Shown here: piece by piece, positions 45,460 to 57,338 of the stretch
Numbering within the stretch: position 1 is the first letter of the stretch
Layout: every line of letters starts with the position of its first letter
From: Carettochelys insculpta
Taxonomy: Eukaryota > Chordata > Testudines > Carettochelyidae
Assembly (NCBI RefSeq): GCF_033958435.1
Contig: NC_134145.1
Location: 33,197,501 to 33,261,500, forward strand
Direction: 5' to 3'
Length of the DNA stretch: 64,000 nucleotides
Made by a program: the position numbers and the translations under genes
The notes under the pieces: generated by a model
What the model was told of the DNA's origin: nothing
What the model saw: the letters and a program-made list of their open reading frames with translations, nothing else
The model's database searches: none

Positions 45460-45901
45460 GGCTACGTCTACACTAGCCCCAAACTTTGAAATGGCCACGC
45501 AAATGGCCATTTTGAAGTTTACTAATGAAGCGCTGAAATGCATATTCAGCGCTTCATTAGCATACGGGCGGCTGCGGCACTTCGAAATTGACGCGCCTCG
45601 CCGCCACGCAGTTCGTCCCGACGGGGCTCCTTTTCGAAAGGACCCCGCCTACTTCGAAGTCCCCTTATTCCCATGAGCTGAATGAGAATTCAATGAGGGG
45701 ACTTCGAAGTAGGCGGGGTCCTTTCGAAAAGGAGCCCCGTCGGGACGAGCCGCGTGGCGGCGAGGCGTGTCAATTTCGAAGTGCCGCGGCCGCCCGCATG
45801 CTAATGAAGCGCTGAATATGCATTTCAGCGCTTCATTAGTAAACTTCAAAATGGCCATTTGCGTGGCCACTTCGAAGTTTGGGGCTAGTGTAGACACGGC
45901 C
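45460..45901. mobile_element. Fully palindromic Harbinger-type MITE, copy 2
   Basis: A 442-bp element, homologous to 34833-35268 along its whole length, with a perfect 3-bp duplication aag (45457-45459, 45902-45904). Left end ggctacgtctacactag and right end ggccgtgtctacactag (reverse complement). The centre is disturbed (gagctgaatgagaattcaat), so symmetry is lost there. Confidence 0.87.
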
Positions 45902-45904
45902 AAG

Positions 45905-46746
45905 GTGTGCTACCTACTTTCCTTATTTGCTGAAAGTTTACAGTGTGAGACAATAGAGGAAGGGGATGCAACAAAAGTGAAAGCAAATGAGCAGTAAAGT
46001 TAAGCATGTTTACTTAGCTCTTTTTTTTTTGTTTTTGTTTTTGCTCTTTTAATGATTTCGTTGCCTCCACCCCCCGACCCCCGCCATTGCTGAGATTTTT
46101 CTTCTCTCCTTATTCTCCTGGTCTATTTTGTTTGGTAGGGTGTGAGTTTGAGAGGGTTTCATCTAGTGACCTGATGTCCCAATAGTTGGGTCTTTGTCTT
46201 ACCTGTTGTCTTCCTTCTCCCCCATCCTAATTTTTCACACTTGCTATCTGGTCACTCTAATCTGAATAGGGATGAGATTAAGGAAGGGCAAGAGCATGGC
46301 CGTCTGGATCAGGGATGCAGTTGTGGTGGGCCTCATGGAAGAAGGCAGGGAGATGAAAGTTGAGTCATTAGTCACATAGTTCCATTAAGCAATTCTTTTC
46401 CCTCCCCTGCCACCACCTGGTATACCAAAAGCTAGTTTCCTCATCCATATTTAGTCCTCCGAATAAGCAGGAGCTGATATTTAGACTACACCAACGAATC
46501 TCACTTAAATTAGTGGGAGCTTCACAAGCTCAGCATCTCTGAAATTAAAGCCACTTTTATAAGCACCTAAATATGGGTTTAGGAGCAGCTAGGTTTTAAA
46601 GTTTTGTCCTGTTTTTAGAGTAGCTCAGACCCTACAATAGATACCTGTTTCATATACAGTTTCCAAAACTGCTTTGCCTCAAGAAATTTTACTCTATGTA
46701 ATTTATTAACTGTGTTTAATTTAATTACCAGTAAGTGACAAACAGT
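45905..46746. other. No gene seen
   Basis: Unique-looking, T-rich near 46020. No recognisable feature. Confidence 0.35.
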
Positions 46747-47457
46747 GGCTACGTCTACACGTGAAGCCTACATCGAAGTAGCCTATTTCGATGTGGCGAC
46801 ATCGAAATAGGCTATTTCGATGAATAACGTCTACACGTCCTCCAGGGCTGGCAACGTCGATGTTCAACATCGACGTTGCGCAGCACCACATCGAAATAGG
46901 CGCTGCGAGGGAACGTCTACACGCCACAGTAGCACACATCGAAATAAGGGTGCCAGGCACAGCTGCAGACAGGGTCACAGGGCGGACTCAACAGCCAGCC
47001 GCTCCCTTAAAGGGCCCCTCCCAGACACACTTGCACTAAACAGCACAAGATCCACAGAGCCGACAACGAGTTGCAGACCCTGTGCATGCAGCATGAATCC
47101 CCTGCTGCAGCAGCAGCAGCCAGAAGCCCTGGGCTAAAGGCTGCTGCCCACGGTGACCATAGAGCCCCGCACGGGCTGGAGAGACAGCGTCTCTCAACCC
47201 TCCAGCTGATGGCTGCCATGGAGGACCCCACAATTTCGACGTTGCGGGACGCGGATTGTCTACACGGTCCCTACTTCGACGTTGAACGTCGAAGTAGGGC
47301 GCTATTCCGATCCCCTCATGAGGTTAGCGACTTCGACGTCTCGCCGCCTAACGTCGAAGTTAACTTCGAAATAGCGCCCGACGCGTGTAGCCGCGATGGG
47401 TGCTATTTCGAAGTTAGTGCCGCTACTTCGAAGTAGCGTGCACGTGTAGACACAGCC
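46747..47457 (+). mobile_element. Harbinger deletion derivative (711 bp), CpG-rich
   Basis: Ends ggctacgtctacacgtg and (reverse complement) ggctgtgtctacacgtg, with perfect 3-bp duplication agt (46744-46746, 47458-47460). The left 280 bp match 17791-18090 (cgtcctccagggctggcaac, cttaaagggcccctcccag). The right 270 bp match 22070-22358 (gctgatggc(t/c)gccatggag and onward). Both genes are replaced by a short central linker. TCGA motifs are mostly intact, suggesting it is young. Confidence 0.9.
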
Positions 47458-47460
47458 AGT

Positions 47461-48087
47461 GTGGCTTTGGGAATCTTTTTGAGTAACATATCACCACAAC
47501 CTATAATTTCTTTTTTTTTCTTTTGGAGCCTTTAAAGTATGACCAAGAAATAACAATCATATTTTAGAATTTGCATGCTTTCTTCTTCTTTTTGTGTGTG
47601 CATGCAGTGGAAACTAAGGGTTTTGAATACTGTAACTACTGAGATTAATATGAAAGATTGTCATAAATCTCATGAGTGATTGTCAAGTTTGACTTTGTTG
47701 GAATTCCGACTGTCATTTTAGGGCTCTCATATATATGCTTTTACATTCTTTGCTATTTAAGGTTACGTATGGGATGGGAACTTCTTTTGCGCTTTATTCT
47801 CAGTTTCCCCTCCCCCCGGCAATGGTTTACAATACATATAACTCAAACAAAATGTATTTAAAAGTTTTGCTGCTGATCAATGCCTTATGTTGATTCTGGT
47901 GTGTTTTTCTTGTCTTAGACTTCCAGCGCTGGAGTTATAAGTTTCCTCCTCACCCAGGGTGGAGGTAAATTGACAAGAGGGTGCCAGAGAATGCATCATA
48001 TCAGCCTTTGTTGTCCTTGGCTAAGGGTCAGTAGTAATTGTAGGTAAGCACATATAATCTACCACAGGTTTGTGCTTTATGGTCTGA
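47461..48087. other. No gene seen
   Basis: AT-rich unique-looking sequence. Confidence 0.35.
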
Positions 48088-48245
48088 AGTTAAGAGGGTG
48101 AAATTCTATAAGAACAAATGCAAAGTACTCCACTTAAGGAGCAATCAGTTGCACACATACAAAATGGGAAGTGATTAACTAGAGAGCAATACTTCAGAAA
48201 GGGATCTTGGGGTCATAATGGATCACAAGCTAAATGAGAGTGAAC
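48088..48245 (+). pseudogene. CR1 RT C-terminal fragment
   Basis: Translates to KFYKNKCKVLHLRSNQLHTY and, after a stop, SERDLGVIMDHKLNESEHC, the post-motif-C region of CR1 reverse transcriptase. Short and truncated at both ends. Confidence 0.8.
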
Positions 48246-48655
48246 ATTGTTGTAACACAGTTGGGGGGGGGGGAAACACCCTACCTAGGCATCCAGCAGC
48301 CATCCAGGAATCTACCCCACAACTAAACTCAACTTGGTTCACAAATAGCAGTGGAGCTCCTTCACTTGGGCAATTCTTTCAGCTGGTTTCCACACTCCAT
48401 CCACATGCTCTGCGTTATTCCAGATTAAGTGACCTCCAGGTAGCCCTCACTGAGCTCACCTAGGCAAGGGTTATTTGTTGTACTGCTCCAACCAACTTAG
48501 AAGTGATAGGAGCAAACTGCTCATAACTTCTCACTAATCTTTCCAAGGGCTTCATATGCACATTGGCCAGGAGAGATTACAAAGTAACTCCCGGTAATAC
48601 CTCACAAATGAGAACCTTTAGGACAGAGGAACTGTTGCATACTTTCCCTCTAGGT

Positions 48656-48968
48656 CAGGGGTCAGCAACCTTTCCAAGGCAGAGCGCTAAAATTTGAACT
48701 CTATTTACTGTCTGAGTTCTGGTTACACTTTTTAAAGTCACTAATAGTCCTATTTACAACAGCTTCATGAATAAAGCTGCAGAGCTTTACCGTTTAGGTG
48801 GTGGTTAGTAACATTATCTGGTCTTTTGTTAATCTACAGGCGGCATGGCTTTGAGTGAGCTCCCAGCTGCATAGGGGAAGAAAGGGGACTGAGCTCTCAC
48901 CTCGCATACTGTTGAAAATCATCTCACATGTCACTCTTGGCACCTGGGCCAGTGGTTGGTGACCCCTG
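48656..48968. mobile_element. hAT MITE with perfect 8-bp duplication
   Basis: Terminal inverted repeats caggggtcagcaacc and (reverse complement) caggggtcaccaacc, flanked by ctctaggt on both sides (48648-48655, 48969-48976). 313 bp, non-coding. A diverged relative lies at 61484-61780. Confidence 0.92.
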
Positions 48969-49426
48969 CTCTAGGTTCTCAGAGTCAAGAGCAGAGCCAT
49001 TCAAAAGGAACTTCATCTACCCCATCCTATGTTTCACAATGAAGTCAACAAAACCTCATGGTCCACACTATTAACAGCTGCAGACAGATCTAAAAGAATC
49101 AGCATGGGGTATTTTATTTTTGATCTCCTCCTATAAAAGGGCATCAACTAATCATTCCAGTTCAGTTCCTATGTTTGACCTCTTAATTTTGTTGTTGCCT
49201 TAAGTTTATAGGCCTTTCTTGCAACCCTGATTTTGGGAAGGTTCCTCTGAAGAGAAATACTTATTTTTAAATTGGCATGGACTTGGGACCAAGAACGTGG
49301 ACAGGTGTATTCCTCCTACAAGGGGGGTTCCACTAAAAAGCAGACCCCAAATGATTTTGGGGGACAAGTAAAGAGAACATGGACAGTTGTGGAGGTCATA
49401 GGGTCAAAATGAGCAAACCTGACAGG

Positions 49427-49640
49427 GACACTCCTGTTCCTGTTCCACCTGCAGGGCCAGGTAGGCAAGCAGAACTTCAGAGTCTCAATGCATGGATGAG
49501 ACAATGGTGTAGGGAGGAGGGGTTTAGATTTGTTAGGAAATGGGGACACTTTTGGGAGGGGGGAGCCTATACAGGAAGGATGGGCTCCACCTACATCTAA
49601 AGGGGATCCAGACTGCTGGCACTAAACATTAAAAAAGGTC
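49427..49640 (+). pseudogene. SGNH/esterase-like remnant of the LINE
   Basis: The frame reads LQSLNAWMRQWCREEGFRFV then KWGHFWEGGAYTGR. It resembles the 'LNxWLRxWCRxEGFxFxDHWxxFxGR' block seen in esterase-like domains of CR1-group ORFs. The catalytic C-terminal block (D-G-H-L type) is only hinted at after a frameshift. Assignment from memory of the family. Confidence 0.5.
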
Positions 49641-50007
49641 ATAGACCAGTTTTTAAATTAAGAGACAGGGGAAAGCCGATTGGATCCTCCTCTCAGAGGA
49701 GTTTCTGTCCAATCCACATGATCCTCTGCACCATCGATAGAGATACTCTAGGCTTTAGTAAAAAAAAAAAGAGAGAGAGGAGGGGAGATATCAAACAATG
49801 GGCTAGATCAGACAAACAAACAATCATGTATAAAAGAATCGAATACATCTGGGATGGGAAGACAAATAAGCAGAGGCAAATCTTTAAAATGCTTCTACAC
49901 AAATGCTAGAAGTCTGACTAATAAGATTATCCCATATTGACTGGGTACATGTCACATTAGGACAAGATACAGAAATAAGATTTCTCAATGCTGTTAATGA
50001 CTGCTTC

Positions 50008-50330
50008 TTGGAGCAGCTGTTATGGGAACCCACAAGGGGAGGGGTAATTCTCAATTTAGGAATGAGTGGAGTACAGGATCTGGTCCACAAGGTCACTATT
50101 ACAGGTCCGCTTGGGAGTAGTGATCATAATGTAATAACATTTTATATTCCTGAGGTGGGAAGAACACCTCAGCAGTCCAATGCTCCGACATTTAATTTCA
50201 AAAGGGGGAATTATGCAAAAATGAGGAGGTTAGTTAAGCAGAAATTAAAAGACAGAGTGACTAGAATAAAAATCTTGCAAGCTGCATGGAAGCTTCTCAA
50301 AAGACACTGTAATAGATGCCCTACTTAGAG
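50008..50330 (+). pseudogene. LINE endonuclease C-terminal part
   Basis: EQLLWEPTRGGVILNLGMSG ... VQDLVHKVTITGPLGSSDHN: the SDH motif of the AP-type endonuclease of non-LTR elements. The N-terminal catalytic half is not readable without frameshifts. Confidence 0.75.
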
Positions 50331-50970
50331 GTATACCCCAAATTAAAAACATACTAAGAGACCCCAAAAAGAGCTACCAATGGTTAACACCCATGTAAAA
50401 CAAGCAGGGAGGGGTAAAAAGGCATCTTTCAAAAGGTGGAAGGCAAATCCTAGTGAGGTAAATAGAAAGGAACATAAACACTACCAAATGAAGTGTAAAA
50501 CTATAATAAGGAAAGCCACAAAAGATTGAGGAACAGCTAGCCAAAAGCTCAGAAAGTAGTAACAAAATGTTTTTTAAAATGTATTAGAAACAGGATGCCT
50601 GCTAAAAAAACAGTGGGTCCCCTAGATGATACAAACACAAACGGAGCAATCAAGGACGATAAGCCATTGCAGAGAGACTAAATGATTTCTTTGCTTCAGT
50701 CTTCATGGCTGAGGATGTTGGGGAGATTCCCAAACCTGCACCACTTTTTGTAGGAAATGAAACTGAGGAACATGTCTCAGATTGAAGTGTCATTAGAGGA
50801 GGTTTTGGAACAAAGAGATAAAACTTAATGTTGACAAATCACCAGGACCAGATGGCATTCATCCAAGGCCTCTGAAAGAACTCAAATGGGAAATTGCAGA
50901 GCTATTAACACTAGTTTGTAACCTGTCCTTTGGATCAACTTCCATACCTAATGACTGGAAGATAGCTAAT

Positions 50971-51720
50971 GTGACACCAATATTTAAAAAGGGCTCTAGA
51001 GGTGACCCTGGCAATTACAGGCTGGTAAGATTAATATCAGTTCTGGGCAAACTAGTTGAAACAATAGGAAAGAATAAAATTGCCAGGTATGTAGAAGAAC
51101 ATAATTTGATGGGCAAAAGTCACCATGGTTTCTGCAGAGGGAAATCGTGTCTTACTAATCTGTTAGAGTTCTTTGAAGGGATTAACAAATATGAAGACAG
51201 GAGAGATCCAGTGGATATAGTATACTTAGATTTCCAGAAAGCCTTTGACAAGGTGCCTCATCAAAGGCTCTTATGTACATTAAGTCGTCATGGGATAAGA
51301 GGGATGGTCCTTTCATGGATTGAAAACTGGTTAAAAGGCAGGAAACAGAGGGTAGGCATAAATGGCAAATGTTCCGAATGGAGAGGGGTAACTAGTGGTG
51401 TCCCCCAAGGGTCAGTCCAAGGACCAATCCTTTTCAATGTATTCATAAATGATCCGGAGAAGGGGGTGAACAGTGAGGTGGCAAACTTTGCAGATGACAC
51501 TAAACTGTTCAAGATAGTCAAGACAAAGGCAGACTGTGAAGAACTTCAAAAAGATCTCATCAAACTGAGTGATAAGGCAACAATATGGCAAATGAAATTT
51601 AATGTGGATAAGTGTAAAGTAATGCACATTGGAAAAAATAACCCCAACTGTAGTTACAATATGATGGGGGCTAATTTAGCTATAACTAATCAGGAAAGAT
51701 CTTGGCGTTATCATGGATAG
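50971..51720 (+). pseudogene. CR1/L3 reverse transcriptase (longest open part)
   Basis: An open frame of 249 codons with TPIFKKGSRGDPGNYR, GFCRGKSCLTNLLEF, VDIVYLDFQKAFDKVPH (motif A), VTSGVPQGSVQGP (motif B), ANFADDTKLFK (motif C, FADD) and FNVDKCKVMHIGKNN. It ends in a frameshift near 51700, with further stops downstream. Active-site residues are present, but the ORF is not complete. Confidence 0.88.
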
Positions 51721-52496
51721 TTCCTAGAAAACATCCACGCAATGTGCAGAGGCAGTCAAAAAGGCAAATAGGATGTTAGGTATTATTAAAAAGAGGGATA
51801 CAAAATAAGACAAGGAGTATCTTTTACTGCCCCTATATAAATCTACGGTAAGCCCACATCTTGAATACTGTGTACAGATGTGGTCTCCTCACCTTACAAA
51901 AATTATCCTGGCACCGGGAAAGGTTCAGAAAAGGGCAACTAAAATGATTAGGGGCTTGCAACAGGCCCTGTATGAGGAGAGGCTAAAAAGATTGGGACTC
52001 TTCAGTTTAGAAAAAAGAAGTGGCTGAGGTATATATGATAGAGGTATATAAAATTATGACAGGTGTGGAGAGGGTGAATAAGAAGAATTTATTTACTTGT
52101 GCCCATAAAACACAAGACCTAGGGGACACCAAATTAAATTAATGGATAGCAGGTTAAAACTAATAAAAAGCAAGTTCTTCTTCACTCAGCACATAGTTAA
52201 CCTGTGGAACTCCTTACCAGAGGAGACTGTGAAGGCTAGGACTGTAATAGAATTTAAGAAAGAGATAGATAAAATTCATGGAGGTTAGGTCCATAAAAGG
52301 CTATTAGCCAAGGGTAGGAATGGTGTCCCTGGCCTCTGATTGTCAGAGGCTGAAGATGGATGGCAGGAGACAAGTCACTTGATCATTGTCTTCGGTCCCC
52401 CGGCTCTGGGGCACCTGGCAAAAGCCACTGTCGGCAGACAGGCTACTGGGCTGGATGGACCTTTGGTCTGACCCAGTATGGCCGTTCTTATGACAC

Positions 52497-54655
52497 TGAG
52501 CAGAGCACCCTGGACAGCACCCACTGCTCCTCGAAGGTGTTGAGGGAGCCAGTGGATGCTGCCCAGAGGAACTCTGCTCGGATGTGTGAACAAAGTGAGG
52601 AACGAAAGCAGGGCCCACAGTTGCAGCCACCACCCAGCCAGACTCCTCTCTTGGTCTTTAAATGGCCACCTTGGCCGTAGCTGATGAAGAGCTCCCATGA
52701 CTTTGTGTGGCCACGGATGGGGTGAGAGCATCAGGAGATGTGGGGACAAGCGCAGCCAGAACCTCAACAGGGGGTTTTGGAGGAGCCGGAAGAGGGGCTG
52801 TAACATGGCACACTCAAGGCAGACACATGCCATTGTCTTCCTCAAGCCACAGAAGGAACAAGTGTCAGGGGTAGGGGTGAACCACACTGAGTACATACCA
52901 TGCTCATCACCCCATGGGGGATCCTCCAGCTGGCGGGCTGTGGGACCAAGGTGGTATATAGGCTGGCCTACTGGAGCTCCTCATCCCTTGCTGGTGTCAA
53001 AAGATCCCACCACTTAGTGTCCAGGTGGGACATGAGGGTGGGAAAGTGAAGCCCTTGAAGCACAGGCGTGTACAGGTGATGTCTTGGCACTATTTGAAAG
53101 GAGACCAGCTGCAGGGTGTGCAGCCAGCTCAGGTGATGACAGGAGAGGTGGTTGGGAAGGCACATGGGGCCGAGGGCCTGTAGAGAGATCCAGGAGGACC
53201 AAGGGTGAGATGAGGGTGGGGCACACCCTCTCACAGGTCCTGGCTGAAGAAGATGCAAACAGCAGGTGATAAGGCAGCCCTCACCTCCTGGACTATATGC
53301 TGGGGAGCATAGAGGGAGGAGAGACCCTTGTGCTGAGTGAACGCTGGGGACTCCACCCAGTCTCTCTGGTCATTAGTCCACAAGGTCTCCAATTCTGGTG
53401 ACTTTTCCCTAGGATCAACCTCCAGCACACTGTGGGGGACTTTGCCACCTGCACATGAAAGTACAGATTATGTAACAGGGCCTCTGTGAGGAGATCTTCC
53501 CCTAAGGTGGCTCTAAAGGACATCCTGGTAGAAGATGGGAAGCTCCAAGAGGTCTTGCAGATGACCCTGCAAAGTGAGATAAGGAGCTGCCAGTCGTATC
53601 AGAGCCCTCAGAAGTGGCGGAGGAAAGCATTCGCCAAGGTCCTCCACGCCAGACTGTGTGTATTGTTGAGGAGCCCCTACAGGGTCTGGAGGCAGAGGAC
53701 ATGAACCTGCATGCACAAGCATGTCTGGCCCTGCCCTCTCTCCTCCAGGGGAAGATGGAGAGCCCCTGCAGGGGCCCACGGCAGTTCTGGCCTAAAGAAC
53801 TCTGGAACCAGCTTCTGGAGGTGGGCCAAGAACTCCCAGAGTGGGACCAGGATGTTGAGATGGTGTCAGAGCATGGGCAGGACCAGCTAGTTGAGCACCA
53901 GGGCCGTCCATTGCAGGGAGAGGCACTGGAGCAGCAGCCCTGTCCACTTGTCCAACTGCTCAGCCACCCTGGCCTCCAAGTCCTGCCAGTTTTCTGGTGG
54001 GGAGGGATGAGTGACAGAAAGAAAGACACCAAGATAGAGCAGTGGAGCCACACTCCACCAGACTGCCTGAAGCACGGGTGGGAGGCAGTTTGCCTGCCAT
54101 CTGGCCCCAACCATCAGGCAGAGCTCTTGACCCAGCTGACCTGGGTGGAGAAGGCTGCTGAGTAGATGGCTTGGCAAGCCTCCACACACACCAGGCTGCT
54201 TGGGCCCTGGACTATGAGGACTACAGCGGCACGTGCTGACAGTATGAACCGTATCTCTGGCTCATACAGCACGAACTCCATCATCCTTTTACGAAGGAGG
54301 CGGAGGAAGGGCTCAATGGCCAGAGTATACAGCTGGCCTGACAGTGGGCAGCAGTGATGCACTCCTCGCCTGAAGCTGACTGATACGGTCAGGGGCCAGT
54401 TGAACTTGACCAGACACTTTGTGGCAGCATATAGCACCTGTGGAAACCCACAAACTGGGGTGCAAAGCAGAAGGCCTGCAGAGTGCCCAGCAGGTACCTG
54501 TGGTCCACCCTGTTGAACCCCTTCTCCGGATCCAAGGACAGGAGGGGAAACAGACCATCCCTACACCCCAGTTCTAAGAGACCCCAGACCTAATAAAGGT
54601 GGTTGAACATGGTGCAACCCAGCACAGTGTAGGTCTGGTCCGGGTGTAGATTGGC
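52497..54655 (-). pseudogene. Tx1-type (L1 clade) LINE ORF2 C-terminal half
   Basis: Minus-strand order: TYTVLGCTMFNHLYWV, LLSLDPEKGFNRVDHRYLLG (motif A), RRGVHHCCPLSGQLYTLAIE (motif B), LSARAAVVLIVQ (degraded motif C; DD lost), then DLEARVAEQLDKWTGLLLQC, ALVLNQLVLPMLWHHLN, LLEEGGQGLTCL-type segments and the cysteine-rich end DTCSFCGLRKTMACVCLECA...LQPLFRLLQN. This matches the ORF2 architecture of Tx1-like LINEs. Multiple frameshifts and loss of the catalytic DD make it inactive. Confidence 0.8.
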
Positions 54656-55539
54656 ATGGTCAGTTTGTTATGGAGCTCTGTCATGGGGTTCAGTCTGTTT
54701 ATTCAAAGTTTGTTTAGCTTTGTGCTAGTGGAAATTAATGTGATGTGTAGTTTCTGGATGTGATTATAATAATGGACTAAAATACACAGGAAAGCAATGT
54801 TTGAAAATAAAGGTTAAGTACAAGAATTTATAATCACCCATGTTAATGGAACAAATCCAGTAGTAGCTGATACACCAGGGACCACATTTAAACAGCTCAT
54901 ACTTAAGACATGTCCTAGGAGAGCAGTAGTTGTGATTTCTCTTAACTTGTAGTATGCTGATCGTCCAAGCAGAACAGATTATTATTGTGGTCAGCAGGGA
55001 ACATCTCTTTTAAACATGGAATTTGGTGTTGTCTTTGGGGTAATAAAGAACAATTTTGTACAGCATCTCAGCACCTGAGGGTTTAGATGCCTTAGAGGTA
55101 GAATTCTTAACTAGAGAGAAAGCAGTTCATAATGAGTGAGCTATTAAACCACTCTTGTAAGGGTGAGAGGCCCTACATGAGAATATGGGCTGGCCTCCAT
55201 TTACCTCATCCAATAGGAAACCAATCCTAACTTTGTTAGTGAGAAATAAACAGTTCCAGAAGGAATTGGGGAATGAAAAAAAAAATCCTTAATACATAAA
55301 TAAGATACATCAGTAAGCAGACTAAGTAAACCAAGGTTACCCTTCTCAGGCTGGTTATTTGTGCCCCCTGCAAATCTACTATTCATTAAGAACCATAACC
55401 TTATCCCACAGCAATCCTTAAGTAAAAGAGTTTTGCTTGCCAAAATAAGTGCAACTTGAAAGAGAAGTGGTGTTTGGAGATGCTTCGTAGACCAGCAATA
55501 GCTGGGTACGTTAATCAGATTCTTTCTGAACTAATATTG
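54656..55539. other. No gene seen
   Basis: AT-rich unique-looking sequence. Confidence 0.35.
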
Positions 55540-55740
55540 GAGTGTTCTCAGGCAGGCCTACCAACAGAGGGATGCAAAAGGGGCAACTGCCATTGGGCCC
55601 AGTGATACAGAAGGGTCCAGAGCTCCTAGCCACCATACTGCTACTGTGGTGGCAGACACAGCCCCACACCCTTTAAATCACTACCAGAGCACTGGGTGGC
55701 ATACTCAGGGCAGCGCCGAGGGCTTGGAGGGACAAGAGGA
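55540..55740. repeat. Unclassified dispersed repeat (relative of 38395-38640)
   Basis: Contains ccctttaaatcactacc and gagcactgggtggcatactc, similar in plan to 38395-38640. Family unknown. Confidence 0.3.
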
Positions 55741-56617
55741 AAAAGAAATCGAAAGAATAAAAATACAGGGGAGAAGAACATTTAGGTTAGTGTCCCAGGT
55801 ACAGCGAAGGTGTTAGTCGTTGAACTGTTCCTTTGCAACTACAACAAATGCATCTAACATTTAAGAGCAGATTTTGTACTACAAAAAAAGACTTAAGCCC
55901 AAACAGGCTTTATTTGAGTTGCTTCTCTGGTTTAAGAAATACATTTCCTGCACTTCTAATAGAAATTCTGTGTTCCACTTTCAGTTTTTGAGATATGGGT
56001 GTTGTACTGCCCAAAACTAAGTCCATGGTATCTAGTAGTATTTTATTAACTATTCCTGTGCATACATTTTTACTGTAACCATATCCATTTCTCATGGGGA
56101 CATGAGCTAGAGAGCATTCTTAGCTCATACATGTTTTCCCATATGCAGCTACACATATGGTGAACATCTGTGTAAGTTGTAAGGCTGTCTTTATACATTG
56201 CACATATAGGAGAATATAATATGCAAACAAATGTGTGTGAAACAAGACCTGAAGCAATTTAAAACAACAACAACAACAACAAAAACCATACAGGTACATA
56301 TGAGGTTTACAGTCACTAAAATGGATGCTTCCCCATAAGGTTTTAATATTCTGTTTAAAAGAAAACAAATTATTAAGAATTACAGGTTCACATATGAAGA
56401 AGCAAATTAACCAGCCCTTTTCAAGCTTCATGAGCAAAATCAGTAATGGAACTTTAACTAGGCTGTCATGATCAATTACATCACAGTAAAACAAAGACAC
56501 GGAAAAGGTGATTTAGAAATACATTTTCTTGAATCTTTATAGTCTCTAAATAAAAAGTCAATATCAGTGGAAACTGGGTCATCATCAGAGAAAAAAAATA
56601 AGTGTTTTTGTCTTTAA
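55741..56617. other. No gene seen
   Basis: AT-rich, with a short AAC microsatellite at about 56263-56282. Confidence 0.35.
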
Positions 56618-56720
56618 ATAATGATATAAGGAGTGGGTGGGTAAGGTTCCGTGGCCTGCAATGTGCAAGACGTCTGACTAGATGATCATGGTTGTCCCTC
56701 CTGGCCTTAAAGTCTATGAT
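56618..56720 (+). mobile_element. CR1 3'-end fragment
   Basis: The sequence tccgtggcctgcaatgtgca followed by gactagatgatcatggttgt and ctggccttaaagtctatga is a plus-strand CR1 3' terminus. Confidence 0.8.
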
Positions 56721-57299
56721 CATAAGCATCTGATGTGCTGGAAGTGAATATTTGGGGCATGGAGAAGTCCCTGCTTTTATAATGCAAATAAAATAAAGAA
56801 TAATAATTCTGCCAGCAAACAAAGGAAGGAGTGTCCCCTATCTGATGGGAGTTTGGTCCTTTCCTGGATACTGCCGTCATTCCTCCCAGAAATCTCTTAT
56901 ATCCAAGGCTCAGAAAAACGTATCTGAAGAATGAGGCATTGGCATTCGGAGAGGCCTGCGCAACGCTACAGGTTCTCTTAAAACAACAAAATACACCACA
57001 CACCACTTCCCTTGTTTGCTATTTCCAAACCTAAGTAAGAGGTCTTCACAGCCACCACAAAAAGGACCAAAAGATTTCATTCCAAATGAAATCTTAAAAT
57101 CACAGGCTTGGGATCAGAAAAATGCAAAACCACATCAAAATAAGAAAAATAAATTAATTTTCAAGGTAGCATGAGTCCTGGTTCTGCCAGCCTTGCTCAC
57201 TGGGGCCACTCAAATATCATTCCAGATGAGTAAGGGTGGCAGAATCGGCTTTTTGAAAGCAACAAATTCACATTTTAAAATTTGTATGTGTGTTGCCAG

Positions 57300-57338
<39 letters not shown>

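Larger units (their letters stand above)
49300..52492 (+). mobile_element. Long CR1/L3-type LINE, near full length, inactivated
   Basis: In order on plus: a remnant of a lipase/esterase-like (SGNH) region (49427-49640), an endonuclease C-terminal part, the reverse transcriptase, a C-terminal region ([25 protein letters not shown]), and the 3' end ggctggatggacctttggtc ... ccagtatggccgttcttatg. This 3' end is the classic L3/CR1 terminus. Stops and frameshifts in all parts. The 5' boundary is approximate. Confidence 0.85.
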
